A DNA stretch of 64,000 nt from Pseudomonadales bacterium (GTDB lineage: Bacteria > Pseudomonadota > Gammaproteobacteria > Pseudomonadales > Azotimanducaceae): contig JAWKZN010000001.1 of the NCBI GenBank assembly GCA_041395945.1, positions 1,674,001 to 1,738,000 of the forward strand, in the 5' to 3' direction. The notes beneath the pieces are model-generated. The model did no database searches and was not told the DNA's origin. It saw nothing but the letters and a program-made list of their open reading frames with translations. A program made the translations under genes and the position numbers. The first letter of the stretch is position 1. Every line of letters begins with the position of its first letter. Shown here in pieces: positions 26,100 through 35,866 of the stretch.

Positions 26100-26783
26100 C
26101 TACTCTTTGAGCACGATCTGCAATTCCGAATCCCGGATCTCGATCGTCTCCACACCGTCGGCGAATCCGCGCCAGAAGCCCGGTCCGCCTCCGAACTGCT
26201 CCACAAGATCCACATTCTTGAGATTCCCCAGCCAGGCGTTGGGAATCGGTACCCCCATGACACTGACCCCCCGCAGGATCACCACCGGCTGCCGGTTCCG
26301 GTAGTCCAGTTCCAGACCCGCCGTCACCCGCAGGGTCTTGCCCCCGAAGAGCGGAAAATCCGGATCCACCGGCACCAGCAGTTTCGCGCTGGCCAGGCTG
26401 CTCGACAGATCGATGGCGAAGCGTCGTGCGAGATCGGGACTGCTCGCCACCAGCGCGTTGAGTTCCTTTTCGGTGAGATGAATTTCACGGCTCGCGCCTG
26501 CTTCAGAATACTTCTCTGGGATGAGGCGTCCGTCTTTATCGAAGCGGTCGGCATCGCCACGACTCCGCTGCGCTTCCGGCATCACATCCAGCGGATCGAG
26601 ACCGAGCTCTGCCAGCTTACCGTCCAGCTGCGACTGCTCCTTTTCCGACAGGGTGACAGGGGTGAAGTCAGCGGCATAAATGTAGGTGCGCACAAACCAG
26701 TAGGACACCGCCGCGGTCAGCAGGATGGCAAGAAAGACGATAAGCAGCACCTGCCTGCCGCTGAAACCAGAGGAATCACTCAT
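26100..26783 (-). CDS. Membrane-anchored protein of unknown function
   Basis: 227 residues: an N-terminal membrane helix (VLLIVFLAILLTAAVSYWFV), then a periplasmic domain with a charged helix (LSEKEQSQLDGKLAELGLD) and a lipid-binding-like beta segment (VTAGLELDYRNRQPVVILRG, then GVPIPNAWLGNLKNVDL). Its start ATG (26783) overlaps the DUF3604 stop as ATGA, so it is translationally coupled to that gene. I do not recognise the family. Confidence 0.75.
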   Translation of the reverse strand: MSDSSGFSGRQVLLIVFLAILLTAAVSYWFVRTYIYAADFTPVTLSEKEQSQLDGKLAELGLDPLDVMPEAQRSRGDADRFDKDGRLIPEKYSEAGASREIHLTEKELNALVASSPDLARRFAIDLSSSLASAKLLVPVDPDFPLFGGKTLRVTAGLELDYRNRQPVVILRGVSVMGVPIPNAWLGNLKNVDLVEQFGGGPGFWRGFADGVETIEIRDSELQIVLKE

Positions 26784-28639
26784 GGCCGGTACCACACCGG
26801 TGAGGAATAGGCGCGCTCCTGGAGTGTGAGCGCATAGTCAGCCGACGGTTCTATCCCCAGCGCCAGCGCATCCAGCAGACTGTGCCGTGGGGTCGGAATC
26901 TCGAGCACCCGGGCATAGTAGAAGGCGGGTTGTGCAGGATCGAATTCCGGATCCTGCCAGAGTGCGCGCAGTTCGGTATCGCCAATGCTGTTCGTATAGC
27001 GGCCGGTGCGCCGGTCGACAGTATTCCCAACCGGCGGCAGGCGCCCGTCTTCGCCCGGTGCGCGCGCGCCGGACCAGGCGACATCGAAAATACGTTCATG
27101 GGTCTGACCCTGCGCATCCAGCCAGCCTTTCACGATCTGTATCCGGTCGAGATTCGCCCCTTCCGGATCTCTGAGTGCGACTACCAGAATCTGCATTGCC
27201 TCGGTGAGGTCCGCTCGATCGAGTTCTCCGCCCATCGGCACACCCGCGTCGAGCCCGGTATCGAGCAGACCGGGAGCAGAGACGTCCGCTTCACTGAACC
27301 CATTGCCGGCAAACAGTCGCACCTGGATCCGTGGTCCGGTGGTGGCGTACACCTCACGTCGCTTGAATGCGGCGAGAATGGCTTCCCGGGTGTTCTCCGA
27401 CGCCCACACCGCAGCCAGCCCCTGGGCAGACATGTTCCAGCCGCTGGGTCCACCGGCGATGCTGAAGCCGCTCTTGGTCTCCGGTGTCGAGTCCGTGGCC
27501 ATTTTGCCCCAGAAGTTTGTCTCGTCCGGCGAGGCCAGCCCGCTGTGCGAATCCGTGGAGCCGATGACACCGAAGGCATAAGGATTGGTGCCGAGCGACG
27601 CACCCAGCGCAAGCCCGCTGCGCAGAGCGCTGCGCACGAAGTCACCCGGCGCTGCCACATAGGGTTCGGGCGCCTGCTGGATGTAGAAAGGATAGTGCTC
27701 GAAATCCGCGAACTCGTCTTCCGGCGAGAGAGCCGGATGGGTCTCCGAATCCCCTTTGATCTGGGTGATTTCCACCACCGGCTCCCAGCGTGCGCGACGC
27801 CGGACATAGTCGGCCGTCATCGGTTCTCCGCGCAGGGAGCGGTCGTCGAACATCAATCCTTTGGAGATATTGGAATTGTGCGGGATGGCGACGAACTCGG
27901 CGCCGGTGGCCGCGCTGGTTGCTTCCAGCCAGCGCCACAGATCCTCAGGGTACGGGCTGTCGCTGCTGGCGAAAGGCTGAAACCTGCCGGCTATCGCCCC
28001 ATCCGCACTGGTGAAGACCACCCGGTGCAGGTTGGCACCGCCGGGAATGGAGCTCCACTCCCAGCCGATGAAACTGGTGAACTGACCGGGCACATTGTGG
28101 CTGTCCGCGATCTCAACGCTGCGCTGCCAGCTGGTCGCAACGATACCGTCGGAAATCCTGAAGGCGCCGGCCACCTGTGCCTTCCAGCCTTCTGCCGCTG
28201 CACGGGGATCCGCAGAGACCGGCAGCGCACCCGCGAACAACTCCGCACCTCTGCGTTCGTCGATCGCATCCCGTACCACACGTGCGGTATACCAGTCGGT
28301 CAGTCCGCCGATGACGCCTGCATCCTGGCGCTCGATGCCGTTGTAGTAGATGTCCCGCAGTGCACCCAGCAGTTCTGCATGGTCTGAGACCACCAGAAAG
28401 TCCAGCGGTCGCGACAGCTGCACCCGCGCCCGATGGTAGGGGTGAATCACCGGCAGACCTTTCGCCCAGCGGAAGGCGGTGTCCGGATCTGCGCTCAGGT
28501 TGTTGTTGAGGAAAGCATCGAAGGAATAAGACGTGTGCAGATGGGTATCGCCCCAGAGCAGCTGTTTCGATTCAGTCGCTCCGATTGCTGACACTGCGAG
28601 CATTCCGACTACCGCCAGTACAGTCATCCAACCACGCAT
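26780..28639 (-). CDS. DUF3604 protein, PHP-like metallohydrolase fold, exported
   Basis: 619 residues starting at ATG 28639, which has a GAGGAA upstream and gives the signal peptide MTVLAVVGMLAVSAIGATES. The mature N-terminus begins LLWGDTHLHTSYSFDAF, the HxH metal motif of PHP-type phosphoesterases, and later blocks LDFLVVSDHAELLG and FVAIPHNSNISKG provide further His/Asp ligands. GVIGSTDSHSGLASPDE and YATTGPRIQVRLF are typical of DUF3604. Family members have no settled substrate; a metal-dependent hydrolase in the periplasm is the best statement. Coupled to the gene at 26100. Confidence 0.88.
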   Translation of the reverse strand: MRGWMTVLAVVGMLAVSAIGATESKQLLWGDTHLHTSYSFDAFLNNNLSADPDTAFRWAKGLPVIHPYHRARVQLSRPLDFLVVSDHAELLGALRDIYYNGIERQDAGVIGGLTDWYTARVVRDAIDERRGAELFAGALPVSADPRAAAEGWKAQVAGAFRISDGIVATSWQRSVEIADSHNVPGQFTSFIGWEWSSIPGGANLHRVVFTSADGAIAGRFQPFASSDSPYPEDLWRWLEATSAATGAEFVAIPHNSNISKGLMFDDRSLRGEPMTADYVRRRARWEPVVEITQIKGDSETHPALSPEDEFADFEHYPFYIQQAPEPYVAAPGDFVRSALRSGLALGASLGTNPYAFGVIGSTDSHSGLASPDETNFWGKMATDSTPETKSGFSIAGGPSGWNMSAQGLAAVWASENTREAILAAFKRREVYATTGPRIQVRLFAGNGFSEADVSAPGLLDTGLDAGVPMGGELDRADLTEAMQILVVALRDPEGANLDRIQIVKGWLDAQGQTHERIFDVAWSGARAPGEDGRLPPVGNTVDRRTGRYTNSIGDTELRALWQDPEFDPAQPAFYYARVLEIPTPRHSLLDALALGIEPSADYALTLQERAYSSPVWYRP

Positions 28640-28751
28640 ACCCAGATTCCTCTGCGTTGAATTCTTCCGGTGAGGGACGATACCTGTTTTACCCATGCCC
28701 GGTCGAACTGCCGAACCAGCTCCCGATCATGCCAGCGATCGGACCTGTACC

Positions 28752-31700
28752 TCAGCCATCCACGCCGTAGCGGATCTCGATCGACTGGGCATCCCCCGCC
28801 TGCCCCTGCACCGAGAGTCGTTTGTTGAGGCTGTAGCGCAACAGCACGCCCCCCAGTCGGGAAAACACGCCGTAGGTGTAGCGCAGATAGAGATCCTTGT
28901 TCAGTCGAACCGCTGCGCCGACTTTCACTTCACCCAGATTGTCCTGTTCGACGATGATTTCTTCGAGCCCCAGGGTGGAGGCGACCGTCTCCGTGATGCC
29001 CGATGCGCCATACATGCCCAGCGCAATGGCTGCGCCATAGACGTTGGTCTGCTCCTGGCTGGACATTTCAGACAGGGTCCGGCCGGTCATCAGCAGCGCC
29101 AGCGCATCCCCTTCGGGCAGCACAGGCGTGGATCGAACCTCAGTGGTGATCGCCTTCGCCGTACCTCCCAGCAGCAGGGACACGGTTACCTCGTTTTCCC
29201 CATAGGGCACGACCCGGCTGGCGAGCACGTCGATGCTCGGGTCATCCATCGGACCTGCGAATCTCAGCCGTCCGCGCTCGACGCTGAGTTCCTGTCCGTA
29301 GGCAGCGAAGACCCCATCGCGCAGGTTGATGGTGCCGCGAACCTCTGGCGGCTCATCCGGCCGCTCCTGCACCCTCAGGCTGCCTCGCAGTCCGGTCGCC
29401 AGACCGAAAGCTTCGAGTCGAACATCCTCCCCGAGGGTCAGCTTCAGGTTGCTGCGGCGGATCTGTCGCACAGCAACTTCAGTCTCGGCGTCGTCTTCGA
29501 TTACGACCGCGTCCGGAGACACACCCACCGCAGCCGCCGGGAGAGCGTCAATTCGAATGAGCGCACTCGGCATGCTCAGTTCACCTTCGATCTGCAGTGA
29601 ATCGGGTCCCATCGCCACCGTGATCTGACCACCGATATCGGCGCGATAGTCCGGCAGGTCAACCACCCGGCCGGGTTCCAGCTCGAGGGCGGCTGTCAGC
29701 TGTCGATCGTCCGACTGCAGCTGCTCCAGTGTGCCTGTCAGTTTGAAGGCACCACCGCCCAGATTACCGCCGGCCTGAAAACTCATGCGCTGCGAGTCGA
29801 TGAGCCGGGCGTCGAGCCCGATTTCTGAAAACGCCGCACCCACCGCCAGCACATCCCACCCTGCATCCCGCACCGAAACTCCGCCACTGATCACCGGTTC
29901 CTCAAAGGTTCCGGAAACCGAGGCATCGAGTGCAAGCGCACCGCGCATCCGTGCCAGTTCGTAATTCACGCTCATCGGCAGAAAAGTCTCTATGGCCCAG
30001 ATGCCATCGACGTCGATGCGAACCTCGCCCTCGATGTTCGACGCCATCAGTTCCTGTGCAACCAGACCGCGCAGATCGCCGGCAATCAGCAGGGGCTGAT
30101 TCTGCGGGGTTGTGAGTACCAGCCGGGCTGCGCGCGTATCGATTTCCAGATCCGCCGACAGGTCGCCCAGCAGCAGGGTTTCGTCTGCGGAAGGTCTGGC
30201 TGTCAGTGCTGTCATCTGCAACCCGCCGGAACCGATCAGTGGCTGCAGTGAACTGAAGTCGACCTTCGCCGCCAGACCCGCACTCAGACTGATGTCGTTG
30301 ATCGGTGTGCGGAAATCGACGAGGTGCAGGTCCGAAATCTCCAGATGTACCGGACCTTCGGGATAACGTCCCGATGCACACAGCCGTGCTGGTGAGCCGC
30401 TCACCAGCGCGACACGTGCCTGCAGACAGGCTTCACTCAGTTCGAAGCGACCCTCCGTGTAGCTGACCAGACCGGGGGTGGTGAGTTCAAACTGCATTAC
30501 ACCTGCCAGTGGATCTTCGAATTCAAAAGCAAATTCGTTCACCTCCACATCCCAGCGCGTGTCCCGATGCCTGTAAACAACACTGCCGCGGATGCCCGCG
30601 TCAGCGATCAGAGGTTCCCCGGCATCGCCGTCTGTACTGCGACCGGCATAGAGGCTCGCACCGCGAAGATCGACTCTGAGCCCCCCTTCCGCCGAGCTGC
30701 CACCCAGGGTGAACTCTGCCCTGGCCACTGAATGACCTGCGAAGGTCAGCTCCTCCACCACCACTTCGGAGACGATGTCCGGCGCAGTCATCTCACCGGA
30801 GAGGTCCAGGGAACCGCTCACACGTCCGCCCAGCGGCGCATAAAGAAACGGCAGAGCGAAGTTACGCGCGGTGATCGACAGATCGGCCGCGTCCGGTCGC
30901 ACCGAACCATGCGCGTCGACGGACCCCTGCCCGACGGACAGCGCCACTCGCTCGATCCCGAGTGCAAAGCCGGCAGCGGAGCCGGAACTCGACCACCGCA
31001 GAGCCCCTTCCCCCGCAACCGGAGTGTCATTCACCACACCCTGAAGTGCCGTCACGGACACATCGATGGAGTTCGCATCACCCGCACCCTGTACCCGGCC
31101 GCTGAACTGCGCGCTGTAACCGGCCAGCACCACAGGCACCGCGTCCGCGTCGGCCACGAGATCGAATGCAAAGCCAGGCAGCCAGGCAATCCTGCCGGTG
31201 AGGTGGACGCCTTCTACCGCACCCACCCCGGTGGCCAGCGGATCTGCATTCACCCGGGCATCCAGCGTCAGTGCCTGCAGATCGCCTTCACCCTCCGCCT
31301 GGACCCGCGCGTACCCCAGCAGAGCATCGTCAACGTCCCCCCTCAGCCGGTACCTGTAAGACGCGCTGTCACCCTGCACATCCAGCAGTACGGTGCCGAG
31401 GTCAAGCGCCCGACCGGTCCAGGGCTCGAGTGCCAGTGACGCGGCTTCCACCGTCGCCTTGAAAGGCAGCGCTGCCCGTGTGAGGTCGACGAAGCCGGAG
31501 AGCGCGATCGTCTCAGGCACCTCGATCCAGCCTTCCGCCGTAAGTCTCTGCCAGGGCCCGCTTGTCGTTACCGAAACGCGTCTGCCCGCCTGTTCGAAGG
31601 TGCTGCTGCTGTCCAGATCATCGTTATCGAGTCGGACCCGGGTGTTGAAATCGTCAATGCGGAATCCATTGATCTCAAGCAGCTCGATGGCGGCACGCTG

Positions 31701-32093
31701 TACTTTGATGGTGACAGGCAGATTCAGATCCCGGGGATCGGGTGCCGGTGCGTCGTCGGTCGCGGTGACCATGACCAGTACCCGGGCAGCATCGACTGCG
31801 GCCAGACTGACCCGCAGAAAGTCAAAGGACTCCCACAGGTTCACCTGTGCACAGACGGACACGGCTTCAACATCGATCCCAGCCTTGCGGTAAACGACGG
31901 AATCCGCACACACGGTACCGGTAAGGGTCCCGCTCCAGCCCTCGACCTGCAGCGCCGGTCCGAGCAGTCGATCAGCGACGGCAAGCGCCACACCAACACC
32001 CGTCGGTGTGAAGAAAAGTACACCCGCTGCCACCACCGCGATCAGCAGCGGAGGAAGCAGGATCAGACTCGGCCAGCGTAATCCTGAGCTCAC
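28752..32093 (-). CDS. tamB: TamB, inner-membrane-anchored translocation/assembly module and lipid-transfer protein
   Basis: 1113 residues with an N-terminal membrane anchor (LILLPPLLIAVVAAGVLFF) and a very long beta-rich body of repeated amphipathic strands that would form a groove between inner and outer membranes. The C-terminal TamB domain is recognisable by LRGSLRVQERPDEPPEVRG, then GTINLRDGVFAAYGQELSVE, and near the end ALLMTGRTLSEMSS and VRLNKDLYLRYTYGVF. It partners TamA in outer-membrane protein assembly and phospholipid transport. Its GTG start overlaps the tamA stop as GTGA, so translation is coupled. Slightly shorter than E. coli TamB (about 1260). Confidence 0.95.
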   Translation of the reverse strand: MSSGLRWPSLILLPPLLIAVVAAGVLFFTPTGVGVALAVADRLLGPALQVEGWSGTLTGTVCADSVVYRKAGIDVEAVSVCAQVNLWESFDFLRVSLAAVDAARVLVMVTATDDAPAPDPRDLNLPVTIKVQRAAIELLEINGFRIDDFNTRVRLDNDDLDSSSTFEQAGRRVSVTTSGPWQRLTAEGWIEVPETIALSGFVDLTRAALPFKATVEAASLALEPWTGRALDLGTVLLDVQGDSASYRYRLRGDVDDALLGYARVQAEGEGDLQALTLDARVNADPLATGVGAVEGVHLTGRIAWLPGFAFDLVADADAVPVVLAGYSAQFSGRVQGAGDANSIDVSVTALQGVVNDTPVAGEGALRWSSSGSAAGFALGIERVALSVGQGSVDAHGSVRPDAADLSITARNFALPFLYAPLGGRVSGSLDLSGEMTAPDIVSEVVVEELTFAGHSVARAEFTLGGSSAEGGLRVDLRGASLYAGRSTDGDAGEPLIADAGIRGSVVYRHRDTRWDVEVNEFAFEFEDPLAGVMQFELTTPGLVSYTEGRFELSEACLQARVALVSGSPARLCASGRYPEGPVHLEISDLHLVDFRTPINDISLSAGLAAKVDFSSLQPLIGSGGLQMTALTARPSADETLLLGDLSADLEIDTRAARLVLTTPQNQPLLIAGDLRGLVAQELMASNIEGEVRIDVDGIWAIETFLPMSVNYELARMRGALALDASVSGTFEEPVISGGVSVRDAGWDVLAVGAAFSEIGLDARLIDSQRMSFQAGGNLGGGAFKLTGTLEQLQSDDRQLTAALELEPGRVVDLPDYRADIGGQITVAMGPDSLQIEGELSMPSALIRIDALPAAAVGVSPDAVVIEDDAETEVAVRQIRRSNLKLTLGEDVRLEAFGLATGLRGSLRVQERPDEPPEVRGTINLRDGVFAAYGQELSVERGRLRFAGPMDDPSIDVLASRVVPYGENEVTVSLLLGGTAKAITTEVRSTPVLPEGDALALLMTGRTLSEMSSQEQTNVYGAAIALGMYGASGITETVASTLGLEEIIVEQDNLGEVKVGAAVRLNKDLYLRYTYGVFSRLGGVLLRYSLNKRLSVQGQAGDAQSIEIRYGVDG

Positions 32094-33820
32094 AGATCCG
32101 GGCCCATGGACACGTGAATCCGGAAACTGCCGTCACCACTCTGGGGAAAGGCCAGATCGAGCCGGATCGGTCCCAGCGGCGAATACCATCGCGCCCCCAT
32201 TCCCACACTCCAGGGAATGTCTTTGAGCAGATCGTTCTTGCCGACATTTCCGGCATCGGCAAACAGGGCGCCGGACCAGCCCTGCCAGATCTGCCAGTCC
32301 ATCTCCGCACTGAAGGTCAGCAGTCGTTCGCCACCCAGACTCTTGCCTTCCTCATCCACCGGGCCCAGCGACTGGTAGTCATACCCCCGCACACTGCTGT
32401 CACCCCCCGCGAAGAAACGCCAGGTAGGCGGCACGCCATCAAAATTGTCCGTCTCCATCCAGCCGGTTTCACCCCGCACCAGCAGGCGGCCACGTTTTGT
32501 CACAGGCAGGATGACTTTGCCGCCGACTTTGAAGCGGGCGAAGGTGACATCAGACAGCAGTGCATCGCTGCCACCGAGCACCTCAGCGCTGAGGCGCAGA
32601 CCCCGGGTTGGACGCTCGGTGGCATTGGCGACCTGGTAGGTCAGAACATAACCGGGCACCAGGGTCTGCTGCTCCTGCCAGTCGCCATCCTGCTCATAAC
32701 GGTCCACCACATTCTCCAGAAAGCGGCTCGAACTCCAGCGGCTGCTGTGGAAGCGGGTGTCGCGCACCCCAAGTTTCCAGCCCGTGGTCCTGATGGCATC
32801 CGTATCCTTCTCGTGATAACCCCCGTAGATCGAATACCAGTCCCGCTGGGGCCTTTTACCCGGAATGCGGTAATCGAAGGTTGCGCTCTGCTCCGGCGTC
32901 GAAAGCCGGGTGTCGAGTTCCAGTCGATGCCCGCGTGCGTTGACCCAGCGGCTGACAAAATCTCCGCGCACCATCACGCCGGTGTCAGTCCCGAATCCCA
33001 GTCCCACCCCGTAGCGCAAACGTCGCCCGCGGGTGAGCTTGACATGGACATCCACCGTCTGCTGCGCCGTGTTGACGGTACGGATGTCCACTTCCTGGAA
33101 ATACTCTCCCGTCACCAGATCGTTGTGCAGCTTGCGCAACCGGCGCTGCTCGAAGGGGGTCTGAGGTCTGAAGTCCACGTAACGGCGGATCAGATTGGGC
33201 GAGAGGCTGTCGCTTTCGATGTACAGTTCACCGAAGCTGTAGCGCGGGCCTGTGTCCAGAACCAGTTCGACCTGCGCCTGGAACAGGTGCGGTGTAATGG
33301 CCATCCGGTTTTTCACCAGCCGGGCATCGAAATAGCCGTACTCGCGGGCCGTGATCAGCAGCTGACTCTTCAGCGACTCGTAGGCCTTGTGAGACAGTTG
33401 CGTGCCGGGCTTGAGCGAATGCCGGTCGAGCAGCGCAGCAAACTCCTCGGTACCTGCACCCGCCCCGACCACGGCAATCTCGGTGGCGCTGATTCGTACC
33501 GGTTTGCCCAGCGTGATCGCGAACCGCGCCAGCCAGCAGGCGTCTTCCGGAAATTCCAGCTGAGCGCTGATCTCGGCAGAGTAATAGCCGAAGGGCTGCA
33601 GGGCCTCCCGGATCTCTTCCCGGGCATTACCGAAGCGATAACGGACCCGGGCGGCATCCGCGTCACAGGATTCGTCGTCTACCCGCAGGTGGGCGAGCAC
33701 GTTTTCCCGTATCGCGTCATCGTTTTCTGATTTGAGACCGTCGATGCGCACATCGGCAATGGCCTGCTGCCCGCAGACAAGCCACGCAAGAATGACCAAC
33801 CATGCAAAACGATCAGGCAC
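32090..33820 (-). CDS. tamA: TamA, Omp85-family outer-membrane assembly barrel
   Basis: 576 residues with a signal peptide (FAWLVILAWLVCGQQAIA), starting at GTG 33820. Three POTRA domains come first (for example VRIDGLKSENDDAIRENVLA), then the 16-strand barrel. The barrel holds the Omp85 lid-loop motif in FFAGGDSSVRGYDYQSLGP, and ends in a final strand SFRIHVSMGPDL. Length matches TamA (577 in E. coli). Works with TamB, encoded next with a four-base overlap. The start is about 113 bases from a divergent small gene, so this gap holds the tamAB promoter. Confidence 0.95.
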   Translation of the reverse strand: MPDRFAWLVILAWLVCGQQAIADVRIDGLKSENDDAIRENVLAHLRVDDESCDADAARVRYRFGNAREEIREALQPFGYYSAEISAQLEFPEDACWLARFAITLGKPVRISATEIAVVGAGAGTEEFAALLDRHSLKPGTQLSHKAYESLKSQLLITAREYGYFDARLVKNRMAITPHLFQAQVELVLDTGPRYSFGELYIESDSLSPNLIRRYVDFRPQTPFEQRRLRKLHNDLVTGEYFQEVDIRTVNTAQQTVDVHVKLTRGRRLRYGVGLGFGTDTGVMVRGDFVSRWVNARGHRLELDTRLSTPEQSATFDYRIPGKRPQRDWYSIYGGYHEKDTDAIRTTGWKLGVRDTRFHSSRWSSSRFLENVVDRYEQDGDWQEQQTLVPGYVLTYQVANATERPTRGLRLSAEVLGGSDALLSDVTFARFKVGGKVILPVTKRGRLLVRGETGWMETDNFDGVPPTWRFFAGGDSSVRGYDYQSLGPVDEEGKSLGGERLLTFSAEMDWQIWQGWSGALFADAGNVGKNDLLKDIPWSVGMGARWYSPLGPIRLDLAFPQSGDGSFRIHVSMGPDL

Positions 33821-33933
33821 GCGGACATCGCCCGGCTTGCGGAAACAAGACCCACGTCACAGCCTGCGGGTCGCCACGTACTACCATCGAAGACGGGCCA
33901 AATAAAAACTTACTTAAAAGGATGGTAAGACTC

Positions 33934-34089
33934 ATGGAAGATCAATACTTCGGCAACGGCGTCACGGATGAGTTCGACGACGAATTTGAACTGGACGAAT
34001 ATCAGCCCGACGCTTTCTATCTTTCCCTGAAGGCGGCCCTCCAGCTGCTGGCGCGAGAAGCGCAGGCGGCCAGCTCAGTGGCAGCCTAG
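33934..34089 (+). CDS. Small acidic protein (51 aa), unknown function
   Basis: ATG 33934 with AAGGA about 11 bases upstream (an ATG at 33922 is an alternative). The N-terminal half is strongly acidic and aromatic: MEDQYFGNGVTDEFDDEFEL, then DEYQPDAFYLSLK. The C-terminal half is an alanine/leucine helix (AALQLLAREAQAASSVAA). No signal, no Cys. It is followed 21 bases later by a strong hairpin, so it looks like a one-gene unit. It could be a small regulator or a peptide precursor, but no modifying enzyme is adjacent, and I assign no function. Confidence 0.6.
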   Translation: MEDQYFGNGVTDEFDDEFELDEYQPDAFYLSLKAALQLLAREAQAASSVAA

Positions 34090-34110
34090 CAGCCTGTACC
34101 ACCCCCGACA

Positions 34111-34142
34111 GATCCGCCTTCCCCGCACAGGGAGGGCGGATC
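34111..34142 (+). terminator. Hairpin after the small acidic gene
   Basis: gatccgccttccc pairs with gggagggcggatc (13 pairs, one of them G-T) around a six-base loop. It is 21 bases past the stop of the 51-residue gene. No T-run follows, so a Rho-independent role is likely but not certain. Confidence 0.6.
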
Positions 34143-34334
34143 AGTCCGGGAAACCGGGTACTGCCGGCACTTCGGGCCCGCCCATTGCACACCCCGGTGC
34201 TCACAATCTTCTGATCCCGCTGTATGCGCCCTTGTGCATGCAGGCTTACTTCCAACATCATTGACCCCTGCATCGCATCATCGCCAGGGCAGTCTACCAG
34301 TCTGCCCTTTCACTTCAGGCAAGGGGTCGAGCCG

Positions 34335-35372
34335 TTGTTCAAATATCTGTCGTTTTTCGGGCTGCTGATCGCAGTCATCGTCGCCTTCGGCGTTTTCGAG
34401 CATGACATCCCGGCAGAGACGGTTGACGCCAGATACACGAGTGCAGCATCGCGCTTCCTCACCCTCGAGTCCGGCGCCCGCATTCACTATCGGGACGAAG
34501 GCAGGCCGGATGGGCTGCCGCTGGTTCTGATCCACGGTTCCAACGCCTCCCTGCACACCTGGGAACCCTGGGTCGCCACCCTCGGTAGCGAGTACCGGAT
34601 CGTCAGCCTGGATCTGCCTGGACACGGCTTGACAGGGCGGACGCCGGAAGACGACTACTCCGCCGAGGCCTATATGGACGTGGTGCAGGCGCTGACCCGA
34701 CACCTTGCTCTGCCGGCATTCGTCCTCGGCGGCAACTCGATGGGTGGCGGTGTCGCCTGGCGCTATACGCTCCGACATCCCCGGGAAGTGGTTGCCCTGA
34801 TTCTGGTCGATGCGTCGGGTCCCGCCGATTGGCGTGCGGTAGCGGAGGGAGACACACCCGGTGAATCCCCTCTGGCTTTCAGACTGCTGCGCCTGAGCTG
34901 GTTCCAGTCCATCGCCCGCTATCTGGATCCGGCCTATCTGGTCTCCCAGGGACTGAAATCTTCTTACGCGAATCCTGCGCTGGTCAGCGACGCTCTCATC
35001 GAACGCTACTACACACTCAACATGCGTTCGGGTACACGCGCGGCAACCCTGAAACGCTTCAGTCAGAATCGCAACAGCTCCGCAACGCAAACGCCTCTGA
35101 ACAGAATTCGTGTACCCACACTCATCCTCTGGGGAGATACCGACACACTGATTCCGGTAGCGGTGGGCGAGCGCTTCGCAGCGACGATTCCCGACAGCAC
35201 GCTGGTGGTGTACGAGCATGTCGGCCACCTGCCGATGGAAGAGGTGCCGAAGCGTTCGGCGGCGGATGTGAGAATCTTCCTGCGTGGACTGCAGTCAGAC
35301 CAGGGCGGCAGCTTCCTCCCGGGTGTAGAAGCGACCTTCCCGAACAAATCCCGCAACGACGGAGGCGAGTAA
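34335..35372 (+). CDS. Membrane-anchored alpha/beta hydrolase
   Basis: 345 residues from a TTG start at 34335 (AAGGGG eight bases upstream). The start is chosen because it begins right before the membrane helix FKYLSFFGLLIAVIVAFGVF; the ATG at 34224 adds an odd Cys-rich leader. Catalytic triad: Ser in LGGNSMGGG, Asp in LWGDTDTLIP, His in EHVGHLPME; the oxyanion hole is in LVLIHGSNASLHTW. DLPGHGLTGRT is the usual strand-6 segment. It would be an ester, epoxide or C-C hydrolase acting at the membrane. Its C-terminal codons overlap the convergent gene at 35295-35609 by 78 bases. Confidence 0.85.
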   Translation: MFKYLSFFGLLIAVIVAFGVFEHDIPAETVDARYTSAASRFLTLESGARIHYRDEGRPDGLPLVLIHGSNASLHTWEPWVATLGSEYRIVSLDLPGHGLTGRTPEDDYSAEAYMDVVQALTRHLALPAFVLGGNSMGGGVAWRYTLRHPREVVALILVDASGPADWRAVAEGDTPGESPLAFRLLRLSWFQSIARYLDPAYLVSQGLKSSYANPALVSDALIERYYTLNMRSGTRAATLKRFSQNRNSSATQTPLNRIRVPTLILWGDTDTLIPVAVGERFAATIPDSTLVVYEHVGHLPMEEVPKRSAADVRIFLRGLQSDQGGSFLPGVEATFPNKSRNDGGE

Positions 35373-35609
35373 AGCCGTCACCCGCCCATCCGCATCCCGC
35401 GCACACACCCACTCATCGGGTAAGGCACACAGCAGATGCATGGTGGCCGGTTCGCCATTTTCCATCCGGGCCACTTCCACCCTGCCGGTGGCATCGTCGC
35501 GGAAGGCTGGCACGAAACCCGCCCGGCCGTTGTTCTGGCTGACGCCGCCGGTCCCGGCATAGGCCAGGTTTTCGCTGTGCAGGCGGCGGTCCGATAAGGG
35601 CTGACTCAT
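35295..35609 (-). CDS. Small conserved hypothetical protein
   Basis: 104 residues from ATG 35609 with GGAG seven bases upstream. Sequence features: ENLAYAGTGGVSQNNGRAGF, VPAFRDDATGRVEVARMENG, ALPDEWVCARDADGRVTALL and GFVREGRFYTREEAAALV. The pattern 'PAFRD-x-A-x-GRVE-x-AR ... P-x-x-W-x2-x-RD-x-x-GRVTAL ... SGFVR-G-x-FYTREE' is one I have met in uncharacterised proteobacterial proteins, without known function. The overlap of 78 bases with the hydrolase end is unusual but both frames look coding. Confidence 0.65.
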   Translation of the reverse strand: MSQPLSDRRLHSENLAYAGTGGVSQNNGRAGFVPAFRDDATGRVEVARMENGEPATMHLLCALPDEWVCARDADGRVTALLASVVAGFVREGRFYTREEAAALV

Positions 35610-35866
35610 CAACTCACTCCAGGGCGGCTGGTAAAAAATGCAGCAGCATCCATACCAATTTCCCGATAACGCCCATAACACACTGTTTCAACTGAATATT
35701 CTCTGAACACTACGTTTCTCGCCCTGGCGTCCAGCCAACTCGGACAGCGAGTCCGGCTGTCAGGACCCCGGCATAAGGTGCCGAATATTCGCCAGTTAGG
35801 ACCCGGAGAATCACACCCTGGTCACCATCGGAGCGCAAATTTATAGTCGATTGATCGTTTAGCCAA

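Noticed and set aside
26882..28387. Long plus-strand open frame opposite the DUF3604 gene
   Set aside because: No motif and no ribosome site; a GC-skew artefact of the real gene.
32114..33730. Long plus-strand open frame opposite tamA
   Set aside because: No recognisable fold, while the tamA frame has POTRA and barrel signatures.
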